Part shown: positions 42,413 to 49,694 of the stretch, piece after piece
How the letters are laid out: every line of letters starts with the position of its first letter
How positions within the stretch are numbered: the first letter of the stretch is position 1
NCBI GenBank assembly: GCA_035532935.1
Contig: DATKQE010000039.1
Span: forward strand, 43,389-107,388
Direction of reading: 5' to 3'
DNA from: DATJLY01 sp035532935
Lineage (GTDB): Bacteria; Pseudomonadota; Alphaproteobacteria; ATCC43930; CGMCC-115725
DNA length: 64,000 nucleotides
Position numbers and translations under genes: made by a program
The notes under the pieces: model-generated
Database searches by the model: none
Told to the model about the DNA's origin: nothing
What the model saw: the letters and a program-made list of their open reading frames with translations, nothing else

Positions 42413-43420
42413 ATGCAGCAGCGCCAACTGGGAAAGAACGGTCCTTGGGTTTCCGCCATCGGGCTCGGCTGCATGGGCATGTCCGGCGCCTATGGGCCGC
42501 CCGACGACCGCGAAAGTATCGCGACCGTGCACGCGGCCATCGACGCCGGCATCACATTTCTCGATACCGGCGACTTCTATGGCGCGGGACACAACGAGCT
42601 GCTGTTGCGTCAGGCTTTGCAGGGACGTCGCGACAAGGTTTTCATCGCGGTCAAATTCGGCGCCATGCGCGGTCCCGACGGCGCGTTTCTCGCTTATGAT
42701 GCGCGGCCCCGGGCCGTGAAGAACTTTCTCGCTTACAGCCTCGCTCGGCTCGGCACGGATCACGTCGATCTCTATCAACCCGCGCGCGTCGATCCGAACG
42801 TGCCGATCGAGGACACGATCGGCGCCATCGCCGACTTGGTGCGTGCCGGCTATGTCCGCACCATCGGCTTGTCGGAAGCGTCACCCGAGACGGTCCGGCG
42901 CGCCTACGCGGTCCACCCGATTGCGGCGCTGCAGATCGAGTACTCCCTCGTCTGCCGCGGCATCGAGACGGAGATCATTCCGGCCATGCGGGCGCTCGGC
43001 GTCGCGATCAATCCCTATGCGGTCCTCTGCCGCGGCTTGCTGAGCGGCGAGATTTCCGCGCGGCCGACCTATGCGCACGACTCCCGTCTTCGCCAGCCGC
43101 GCTTCGATCCCGACAATCTCGGTCGGAACCTGGCGCTGGTCGAGCGCTTTCGCGCGATCGCCCGCGAGATGGGCACATCTCCCGCTGCGCTTGCGATCGC
43201 CTGGGTCCTGGCGCAGGGCAACGACGTCGTGCCGCTCATCGGCGCGAAGCGTCGCGCGAGCCTGGCGGCTGCGCTCGGGGCCGTTGACATCAAGCTCGCC
43301 GATGCCGACCTGCGTCGCATCGAACGCGAGGTCCCGGCCGAGCAAATCGCCGGCGCGCGGTACAACCTTTCCGAATTGCGCGTGCTCGACAGCGAGAAGG
43401 CGCGGCATGCCGTGCCGTGA
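42413..43420 (+). CDS. aldo/keto reductase
   Basis: The 335-residue TIM-barrel protein follows the AKR pattern: GLGCMGMSGAYGP, Asp51 and Tyr56 in DTGDFYG, Lys81 in VKFG, and the C-terminal NADPH site (IPxxGAK: VVPLIGAKR). The usual catalytic His after the fourth strand (LYxxHRVD) is Ala124 (LYQPARVDPN); a whole branch of the superfamily has this change. It probably reduces aldehydes with NADPH, but the substrate is unknown. It is transcribed alone, divergent from the LIV operon. Confidence 0.85.
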   Translation: MQQRQLGKNGPWVSAIGLGCMGMSGAYGPPDDRESIATVHAAIDAGITFLDTGDFYGAGHNELLLRQALQGRRDKVFIAVKFGAMRGPDGAFLAYDARPRAVKNFLAYSLARLGTDHVDLYQPARVDPNVPIEDTIGAIADLVRAGYVRTIGLSEASPETVRRAYAVHPIAALQIEYSLVCRGIETEIIPAMRALGVAINPYAVLCRGLLSGEISARPTYAHDSRLRQPRFDPDNLGRNLALVERFRAIAREMGTSPAALAIAWVLAQGNDVVPLIGAKRRASLAAALGAVDIKLADADLRRIEREVPAEQIAGARYNLSELRVLDSEKARHAVP

Positions 43421-43542
43421 GCGTCGCGTACAGCCCGCTTTCGCCACGGTATTTACGTTCGCAATTTTTGCACGGATTTCGTTGGACTGCCCTCCCGGAC
43501 ATAGCCGGCCGGAGAGGCCACCGGGCACGGCTGGCAGGACCC

Positions 43543-44340
43543 TCAGGCCTTACCCCTCGCCGCCCACGCCGTCGCCGTCATGCTGCGCGGTCCATCGGGG
43601 CGCCCCGCGCCATAGGCGCTCGCGACCGCATCGGCGAGCGCGGCCAGGGACGCGGCGTCGAGCGTGCGCACGTAGTCTCCGACCGGGCCCTGCGCATGCA
43701 CGATCGGATCCCAGTAATCGGCGAAATTCTCATAGACCATTCGCGTGGTCAGCGATCCCCCGGCGACGTCGCGTGCGCCCGCGGCGCTGAAAGCCGCTTC
43801 GAGCTCCCCGGGCCAGGTGAGCGCGGAAGCGTAGTGACGGGCGCGCGCCTTCGCCGCCTCGGGATCGCGGGCCGCCGCCGTGTCCCAGAAGATGCGCTGG
43901 TAGGTGAGGCCGCCGGCGAAGTCCCAGACGGCGGCGGCGATCGTGCCGCCGGGCCGCGTGACGCGCATCATCTCCCGTATCGCCGCCATCGGCGGCTTCA
44001 CGAAATTGAGCGCCAGAAGCGAATAGCAGCGGTCGAAGCCCGCATCCGGCACGGCGAGCGCGGCCGCGTCGCCGACACGGAACGCAAGACGAGCGTCAAG
44101 GGCGCAGGCGCGCGCATGGGCGATATAGGGTTCCGCGATGTCGATGCCGAGGATCTGCGATGGCTCGGGCCGCGCCGCTAGCGCGAAGGTGAGGCTGCCG
44201 GTGCCGCAGCCGAGATCGAGCACGCGATCGCCGCTCTCGATCCCCGCGAAGGCGATGAAGGGTTCCGCCAGCGACCGGCTCCAGCGGCCCATCAGGCGCT
44301 CATAGGCGGCGGCATCGGTCGCCGTGTAAATCGAACTCAC
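43543..44340 (-). CDS. class I SAM-dependent methyltransferase
   Basis: The 265-residue protein has the Rossmann-type motif I VLDLGCGTGSLTFALA, the acidic binding residue in ILGIDIAEPYI, motif IV in DRCYSLLALNFVKPP and the later strand VTRPGGTIAAAVWDF. The substrate is not known. It lies 60 bases downstream of the cupin-like gene on the same strand, so the three genes 43543-45995 (methyltransferase, cupin-like, GntR) may be one operon controlled by the regulator. Confidence 0.85.
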   Translation of the reverse strand: MSSIYTATDAAAYERLMGRWSRSLAEPFIAFAGIESGDRVLDLGCGTGSLTFALAARPEPSQILGIDIAEPYIAHARACALDARLAFRVGDAAALAVPDAGFDRCYSLLALNFVKPPMAAIREMMRVTRPGGTIAAAVWDFAGGLTYQRIFWDTAAARDPEAAKARARHYASALTWPGELEAAFSAAGARDVAGGSLTTRMVYENFADYWDPIVHAQGPVGDYVRTLDAASLAALADAVASAYGAGRPDGPRSMTATAWAARGKA

Positions 44341-44400
44341 CGGATCGTCCTTGCCGGAAGCATTCGCCCAGCGATAGCTCTTGCTCTCGTCGCGTGGCGA

Positions 44401-45306
44401 CTACTGGGCGGCGATGCCGGCGGCGTCGCGCGCGCCGAGCCGCAGCGCCGCCTCGGCGATCATCGGCAATGAAATGACGAAGAAGGTGGCGCCGGTTGCG
44501 GAGACTATGTCGTCAAGCTCGGCCCCGGGCGGAATGTACACATAGGCATCCTTGCCCCACGACCTGCCGCCGCAGGTGAAGGCGCCCTCGATGCAATAGC
44601 GCAGCTCCGCGTCGCGCAGCCGCTCCGCCGCCCGCCGCGCGCCTGGGAGCACGCGGAAGAATTCGATGCCGGCGCGCATCTCGCTGAAGGTGCCGAGATG
44701 CTTGCGCTCGACGCCGGGCCGGTCGCGATCGGGAACCCAATCGTAGTTCTCCGGCTGCATCATTACCGGCGCACGGTAGCGCGGCTTGGGGAATGCGAGC
44801 TTCCTTCCCTCATGCTCCTCCCAGATCGCGACGTAGGAATCCTTGTTCCGCTTGCGGCCATCGGCGGTGACACCGCGATAGACGCCGTTCTCGAACCGGC
44901 CGCCCGCCGCCACCATGCGCGCATGGGTCGCGTTCATCTCCTCGTTGCTCAGGAGATGCTCGCCGCTCGCGCCCTGGAACTGGAGCACGAGGGTCGCGCA
45001 TTCGCCTTCCTGCTTTTGCGGTCCGTAATAGACCGCCTCGGGGAAATAGCCGATCTCTCCGGGCCCGAGATCGCCGTAGCCGGTGCTCTGGACGCCCGTG
45101 AGCGTGTAGCGAATCTGATCGAAATTATGCCGGTGGCGCGGCGTGAAATAGCCCTCGGGCACGATCGAGAGCGAAAATTCCGCGGTGACGCCCGGCACGC
45201 AGGTATCGAGCGGAAGCCGCTTCCTCTTGATCATGTTGACGCGCCCACGATGAACGCCTTCGAGCTCGAGCTGCGATGCGTCGATGATGAGCGCTTGCGG
45301 AGCCAT
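44401..45306 (-). CDS. cupin-like protein
   Basis: ATG 45306 is preceded by GGAGGAACCC. The 301-residue product has a first cupin-like barrel with RHRHNFDQIRYTLTGVQSTG, then GDLGPGEIGYFPEAVYYGPQ, the two cupin motifs that bind metal. A second, less clear barrel (RYCIEGAFTCGGRSWGKDAY, then YIPPGAELDDIVSATGATFF) follows, so it is a bicupin. Related proteins are oxygenases or isomerases of small carboxylic acids. It starts 11 bases after the GntR stop and is likely regulated by it. Confidence 0.72.
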   Translation of the reverse strand: MAPQALIIDASQLELEGVHRGRVNMIKRKRLPLDTCVPGVTAEFSLSIVPEGYFTPRHRHNFDQIRYTLTGVQSTGYGDLGPGEIGYFPEAVYYGPQKQEGECATLVLQFQGASGEHLLSNEEMNATHARMVAAGGRFENGVYRGVTADGRKRNKDSYVAIWEEHEGRKLAFPKPRYRAPVMMQPENYDWVPDRDRPGVERKHLGTFSEMRAGIEFFRVLPGARRAAERLRDAELRYCIEGAFTCGGRSWGKDAYVYIPPGAELDDIVSATGATFFVISLPMIAEAALRLGARDAAGIAAQ

Positions 45307-45317
45307 GGGTTCCTCCT

Positions 45318-45995
45318 TCAGAGAAGCAGATCGAGTCCGAGATCGCGGATCTGAAGCCGCGTGAGCGCACGCACGGCCTTGCGCGCCTGCATGGCGCGTC
45401 CGGCGACGATGGCGTCGACGAGCGCCTCGGCCTCGGCGGTCATGGCGCGCGCGTCGCCCGCGCGTCGCTCGGATTCATAGACATAAAGCCGCGCGCGGCC
45501 GGCCAGCCGGCCCCAGGCCGCGGCGAGCTCGCGATTGCCGGCGGCCTCGACCATCCAATCGGTGAGATGGCCCGGCGCCGGGCGCGGATCGGCGGTGAGG
45601 TTCCGGCGCACCTGCTCCTTCACCCCGCCGGCGCGGGCGAGCGCCGCCGGATCGCCGCGCCGCGCCGCCAGCTCGGCCACGAGCTCGAGCAGGCCGAGGC
45701 GCAGTTGGAACAGCTCGACCAACTCGCGGTCGCTCAGCGCGACGACGCGGATGCCGCAATAAGGCACGCGCTCGAGCAGACCCTCCGACACGAGAAGCTG
45801 GAGCGCCTCGCGCACCGGACCGTTGGAGAGGCCGAACTCGGTGCGCAGCGCGCTCTCACGAATCCATTCCCGCGGGCGGTAGCGCCCGGCCCAGAGCCGC
45901 TGGCGCACGATGCCGGCGAGCCATAGTGCCCGTCCGGTCGGCGGCTGCGGCTGCGGCTGCGGCAACGAAACGAGCTGTGCGGCAGCTTCTGCCAC
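45318..45995 (-). CDS. GntR-family regulator with FCD domain
   Basis: The product has an N-terminal winged helix (about 25-90): ALRTEFGLSNGPVREALQLL followed by VSEGLLERVPYCGIRVVALS, and an FCD effector domain (about 95-220) with LRLGLLELVAELAARR and TDWMVEAAGNRELAAAWGRL. FCD regulators respond to organic acids. The effector is probably a substrate of the adjacent bicupin and methyltransferase. It starts with GTG. A dyad at 46015-46030 in front of it is a candidate auto-operator. Confidence 0.87.
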   Translation of the reverse strand: MAEAAAQLVSLPQPQPQPPTGRALWLAGIVRQRLWAGRYRPREWIRESALRTEFGLSNGPVREALQLLVSEGLLERVPYCGIRVVALSDRELVELFQLRLGLLELVAELAARRGDPAALARAGGVKEQVRRNLTADPRPAPGHLTDWMVEAAGNRELAAAWGRLAGRARLYVYESERRAGDARAMTAEAEALVDAIVAGRAMQARKAVRALTRLQIRDLGLDLLL

Positions 45996-46014
45996 AACAC
46001 CACTCCCACCATTG

Positions 46015-46030
46015 ATTGTTGATCATTAAT
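46015..46030. promoter_or_regulatory. candidate GntR operator dyad
   Basis: ATTGTTGATCATTAAT is a near-palindrome (six of eight positions pair) centred 27 bases before the GTG start of the GntR gene. Its AT-rich core contrasts with the GC-rich surroundings, which fits an operator. Confidence 0.4.
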
Positions 46031-46166
46031 AATCCGTCGCTGCGCGTCAAGCGCCGCTCGCCGCGCCGGTGGTGGTGGAAGCGCCGTACGACCGCCAATT
46101 TGGCCATCGTAATGGGAAGTCGGGTCTGCAATATTCGTCCCGACGCGATCTCAGCGGTGGCGAACG

Positions 46167-46721
46167 GTGACCAAGCGCATAGCAACATCTAAGCCCCGGC
46201 GCGATCCTTCATCCCAAGCCGTTCTCACCTCCCCGCTTCCAATGCAGCTCCTGCGCGCGCGCGACGCCGTGATGCAGCGGTTTCGGCCGCATCTGCGGAA
46301 GCAGGGATTGACCGATCAGCAGGGGCGCATTCTGCGTACCCTGGCGGAGACGGAACGGCTCGAAATGAGCGAACTCGCGGCGCGCACCAGCATTCATCCC
46401 GCGAGCCTGTCGCGCATCATTCCCGGGCTCGAGCGGAAGGGCATCGTACGACGCTGGAAGAACGACGCCGACGCGCGTCGCGTGGCGGTATCGATCACGA
46501 AGCGGGGACTGGCGGTTGTCCAGCCGGTCATGCGCCAGTCCAAACGGATCTATGCCCAGCTCGCGGCGCAGATGGGACCGGGACACTGGCGGGAACTCCA
46601 CCGCTGCCTCGAGATGCTCATCAAGACCTCCGGCAAGACCGTGGCCGCGACCGGCAACATCCCGTCGCGCCGGACGCGACGCGTCAACGGTGCCGCCGCG
46701 CCCGGGTCCCCGATGCCCTGA
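46167..46721 (+). CDS. MarR/HpaR-like transcriptional regulator
   Basis: The 184-residue product has the HpaR core (LLRARDAVMQRFRPHLRKQG), helix-turn-helix (MSELAARTSIHPASLSRIIP) and wing (VRRWKNDADARRVAVSITKR). HpaR represses homoprotocatechuate catabolism; the target here is unknown, but the neighbouring dienelactone-hydrolase remnant and the Rieske oxygenase show aromatic-acid catabolic genes nearby. The first 20 residues are a low-complexity basic extension; ATG 46242 is a possible alternative start. Confidence 0.85.
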   Translation: MTKRIATSKPRRDPSSQAVLTSPLPMQLLRARDAVMQRFRPHLRKQGLTDQQGRILRTLAETERLEMSELAARTSIHPASLSRIIPGLERKGIVRRWKNDADARRVAVSITKRGLAVVQPVMRQSKRIYAQLAAQMGPGHWRELHRCLEMLIKTSGKTVAATGNIPSRRTRRVNGAAAPGSPMP

Positions 46722-46724
46722 TCA

Positions 46725-46884
46725 GCGCGGGCGGCGCGGCGGTGTGGTCCCGGAAGGCGTGGCCGGCGCCGTCATAGCTGTGAAAGACATAGCTGTGAAA
46801 GACGTGGCGAATGCCGAGGCGGGCGAATTCCCGCGACAAGCGGCCGACCGTCTCGGCCGCCTTCGATTCGCGATATGCGTCGAG
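46725..46884 (-). pseudogene. dienelactone hydrolase-like C-terminal remnant
   Basis: The frame reads ESKAAETVGRLSREFARLGI then HSYDGAGHAFRDHTAAP, matching the end of dienelactone hydrolases (HSYxGAGHAF with the catalytic His). VFHSY is duplicated because a 15-bp tandem repeat (46773-46802) was gained. The rest of the enzyme is missing. It directly joins a different remnant at about 46885. Confidence 0.5.
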
Positions 46885-47345
46885 CCCGTGAGCACGTCGA
46901 TCACGGCATCGGGACCGGCCGCCTTGAGCGCTGCCATCTGCGGTGTCATGTCGGTCACCGAGAGCTCGATCGCCTGCGAGTAGACGACATCGACGCCGAG
47001 CCGCTTTTCCCGCGCACGCATGAATTTCGCGGCGTTCTGGGCATAGGGCGTCTGCGAGAGCACGATGGCGATCTTCTTCGCGTGCAACTCCCTTGTGGCG
47101 AAATCCACTTGCAGGGCGTCGGCCCATTCGTTCCAGAGCTTCGCAAGAAACGCTCATTTCGGGTCCCGCGGGAGCAACGAGAAATCGATCTGCAGCACCT
47201 TGATGCGCTCGAGGATCGGCTCGATCGCCTGGTTCTGCGCCGAGCTCAACCCGTTCAGCATGACGCTGCCGTTGAACTGGTTGATGAGCTGGTTGGTGAC
47301 GGTGACGCCCGTCGTCGCGACGGCGCGGCACCGGGCGTGCGCCGG
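46885..47345 (-). pseudogene. ABC substrate-binding protein remnant
   Basis: Frame reading gives VTVTNQLINQFNGSVMLNGL, then KVLQIDFSLLPRDPK and an in-frame stop, continuing AFLAKLWNEWADALQVDFAT and KIAIVLSQTPYAQNAAKFMR. This is the type I periplasmic-binding protein family (branched-chain amino acid type), but with stop codons and lacking the first and last parts. Downstream it runs into the dienelactone hydrolase remnant. It may be what is left of a second transporter set. Confidence 0.5.
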
Positions 47346-47411
47346 TCATGGCCCGTGTACAAGTTTCGCTGGCATCTCTAACATTGCCGCGGTTGCGGCA
47401 GGAGGACGACC

Positions 47412-48173
47412 ATGGCTGACACGATGTCGTTGGACGAGCGCGCCGACGCGCTCGAGCGGAAGATGAGCGACGAGCTCGACGTCATCTATACGAAATCGGC
47501 GCTCGCCAACATGGAGGACGGGTATCTCGGCGCCAGCGGCATGGGCATGGACAACCTGTCGAAGCATCCCGGCAAGCTGTTCCTCATCGGCGACGATCCG
47601 CGCCTGCCCACGATGCCGGCGAAGCCGACGCTCCTCGATTACTTCAAGTTCCGCGCGCGCGGCACCAACCATCTGCTGCAAAGCGCGACGCATGCCTTGA
47701 AGGCGGGCATGAACGAAAAGACCATTCTCGCCTGCCTGCTGCACGACCTCGCCAATGCCATGTTCATCAAGAGCGACCATGGCTATTGGGGCGCGCAACT
47801 GATCGAGCCCTATGTCGACGAGGAAGTGAGCTGGGCCATCCGCGCGCATCAGGCGTTGCGCTTCTTCCCGGACGAATCGGTCGGATACCAGTATCCCGTG
47901 CTTTACACCAACTATTTCGGCCCCGACTACGTGCCCGACGACTACATCAAGGAGGCCTATCGGCGCGCCCGCGCCCACAGATGGTACATGACCGCGCGCA
48001 TGATCACGGTCCATGACATCTATTCCTTCGACCCCAACGCGCAAGTGAGCCTGGAGCCGTTCCTCGACATCGTCGGCCGCCATTTCAGGCAGCCCGAGGA
48101 GGGCCTCGGCTATGACAACACGCCGGTCGCCCATATGTGGCGGACGATCCGGCGGCCGACCAAGTATCTCTAG
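47412..48173 (+). CDS. HD-domain protein
   Basis: ATG 47412 has GGAGGACGACC upstream. The 253-residue product has His87, His94, the pair His111-Asp112 (ACLLHDLAN), His123 (SDHGYWGAQL) and His146 (RAHQALRFF), i.e. a complete HD-type metal site. The pattern fits HD oxygenases/phosphohydrolases of the PhnZ/MIOX-like branch as well as ordinary HD phosphatases; the substrate is unknown. It is isolated: pseudogenes to the left and a 530-base spacer to the right. Confidence 0.75.
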   Translation: MADTMSLDERADALERKMSDELDVIYTKSALANMEDGYLGASGMGMDNLSKHPGKLFLIGDDPRLPTMPAKPTLLDYFKFRARGTNHLLQSATHALKAGMNEKTILACLLHDLANAMFIKSDHGYWGAQLIEPYVDEEVSWAIRAHQALRFFPDESVGYQYPVLYTNYFGPDYVPDDYIKEAYRRARAHRWYMTARMITVHDIYSFDPNAQVSLEPFLDIVGRHFRQPEEGLGYDNTPVAHMWRTIRRPTKYL

Positions 48174-48544
48174 CGTTGGCGGCCCGCGCACGCGACGACA
48201 GCGCGGAGCATCGGCGGCCGGATCGGACGTGCGCACCCACAGCTCCACGCCGCCGCGGGCCAGTTGCGCGTCGAGAACGGACGCGTCCTCCGGTCGAGCT
48301 TGCGGCCGACCATGGTGCCGATGACGCCGATCCAGCACGCGCCCCTGGCGGATATCGGTATCGGTCACGGGCGATCGGCGCGGCGTATCCGGATCATCGG
48401 CCAATCGGCCTTCGACATGCCAGGATGTTCGGCCAGCGCTTCGGACGCAAGAAAGCTGAGGTTGGCGTGATCGAAGCCGTCGCTGCGCAATTCGCAAACA
48501 GCCTGCGCAAGGCGATCTGAATCCTGTTTATGGGTTCGGAGCCT

Positions 48545-48564
48545 AGGTAGTTTCCGAGTCTGCC
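48545..48564 (+). repeat. dispersed 20-bp repeat, copy B
   Basis: AGGTAGTTTCCGAGTCTGCC matches copies A and C over the TTTCCGAG core. It lies 140 bases before ATG 48704. Confidence 0.55.
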
Positions 48565-48631
48565 GACGCGATTTCGCGACACCTAATATCAGACTGGTTC
48601 GCAGCCCCCGCCAGCCCGATCGGGGCGAAAA

Positions 48632-48648
48632 ATGATCCAACGGATCAT
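48632..48648. promoter_or_regulatory. perfect inverted repeat before the PRC-barrel gene
   Basis: ATGATCC-AAC-GGATCAT is a perfect 7-bp inverted repeat. Its centre is 64 bases before ATG 48704, a position typical of an operator or an activator site. Confidence 0.45.
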
Positions 48649-48703
48649 CCCAGCGTTCAGCACCCTCGCTTCGCGAGGAATGTAACCTTACGAGGAGCGC
48701 GCC

Positions 48704-49480
48704 ATGTTGTGGAAGGCATCAGCGATCAATGATTACGCAATTGCCGCCAGTGACGGTCGGCTTGGCACCGTCATCGACTTTCTCTTCGACGATGCCAGCT
48801 GGCTGGTTCGCTGGATGGTGGTCGATACCGGCAATTGGCTCTCCGGTCGCAAAGTCCTTCTGCCGCCCTCCATCCTAGGTCACCCCGATTCAACCAGACG
48901 GGAATTCGCGGTCAGATTGACCATGCAGCAGGTCAAGGACAGCCCGGACATCGACACCGAGCGGCCGGTGTCGCGGCAGATGGAGACCAGCATTTATGAT
49001 TACTACGGCTGGAGTCCGTATTGGGGGACCGGCTTTTACATGGGCGGCTACGGCTATGTGCCCGGCGTCATGGCGCCACCGCCTTCCCCAGGATCCAAGC
49101 GGCGCGAGGAGGATCTTGCCGCGGCTCAGCGACGCGACGACGATCCGCATCTCCGCAGCATCGAAGCGGTCACCGGCTATCATAGCCATGCCAGCGACGG
49201 CGAGATCGGTCACGTCGAGGACTTCCTCGTGGAGGATGGCGATTGGAGCATCCATTACCTCGTCGTCGATACGAAAAACTGGTGGCCCGGAAAGAAGGTC
49301 TTGATCTCGCCACGGTCGGCACGAGAGATCGATTGGACGCATAGGCTGGTGCACATCGATGTCGATCGGCAGATGGTCAAAGACAGCCCAGCATACGATG
49401 CGTCCATAACGGTCGATCGGGTCTATGAGAAGCATTTCCATAGCTACTACGGCGACATCCGGCCAAGCGATCGGCCCTGA
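48704..49480 (+). CDS. PRC-barrel domain protein (two domains)
   Basis: The 258-residue product has two PRC-barrel units (about residues 5-95 and 150-245), each with the pattern IASDGRLGTVIDFLFDDASW / ASDGEIGHVEDFLVEDGDWS followed by VVDTxNW. A Gly/Tyr/Pro-rich linker (YWGTGFYMGGYGYVPGVMAP) joins them. PRC-barrel proteins of this type are found in stress loci of alphaproteobacteria; they probably act in the cytoplasm or at a membrane surface. The AGGAG site lies before the ATG. It is followed by the FNR-controlled DUF3141 gene. Confidence 0.85.
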   Translation: MLWKASAINDYAIAASDGRLGTVIDFLFDDASWLVRWMVVDTGNWLSGRKVLLPPSILGHPDSTRREFAVRLTMQQVKDSPDIDTERPVSRQMETSIYDYYGWSPYWGTGFYMGGYGYVPGVMAPPPSPGSKRREEDLAAAQRRDDDPHLRSIEAVTGYHSHASDGEIGHVEDFLVEDGDWSIHYLVVDTKNWWPGKKVLISPRSAREIDWTHRLVHIDVDRQMVKDSPAYDASITVDRVYEKHFHSYYGDIRPSDRP

Positions 49481-49594
49481 CCGAGCGTTCGTCCCTTCGC
49501 CGGTCCTGACGCATCATCCACGCTTCTGCAACTGAAGGAGCGCGGCGCCACAGCTAATCCCACTCATGGGCCCAAATCAGGTCCTCGCCGAGGA

Positions 49595-49608
49595 TTGATC
49601 TGTGTCAA
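49595..49608 (+). promoter_or_regulatory. FNR/FixK-type box of the DUF3141 gene
   Basis: TTGATCTGTGTCAA fits TTGA-N6-TCAA and is followed by TGCGCC. It is 93.5 bases before ATG 49695 (centre to ATG), the same as for the minus-strand 45-residue gene at 15.3 kb. The rest of the 213-base spacer shows no gene. Confidence 0.68.
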
Positions 49609-49694
49609 TGCGCCATCCGGCAACTAAATCGATATTGACTCAGGCTGGCGGCGACGAGTCGCGCCTCGGCCATCGAAGGTGACGGGACAAGTCC

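Larger units (their letters stand above)
48174..48703. other. 530-base intergenic region with remnant and control elements
   Basis: No intact gene is present. On the minus strand, about 48365-48530, a frame reads AQAVCELRSDGFDHANLSFL and ASEALAEH, a likely remnant of a general-stress protein like the one at 13014. The dispersed repeat (copy B) and a perfect inverted repeat lie toward the PRC-barrel gene. Confidence 0.5.
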
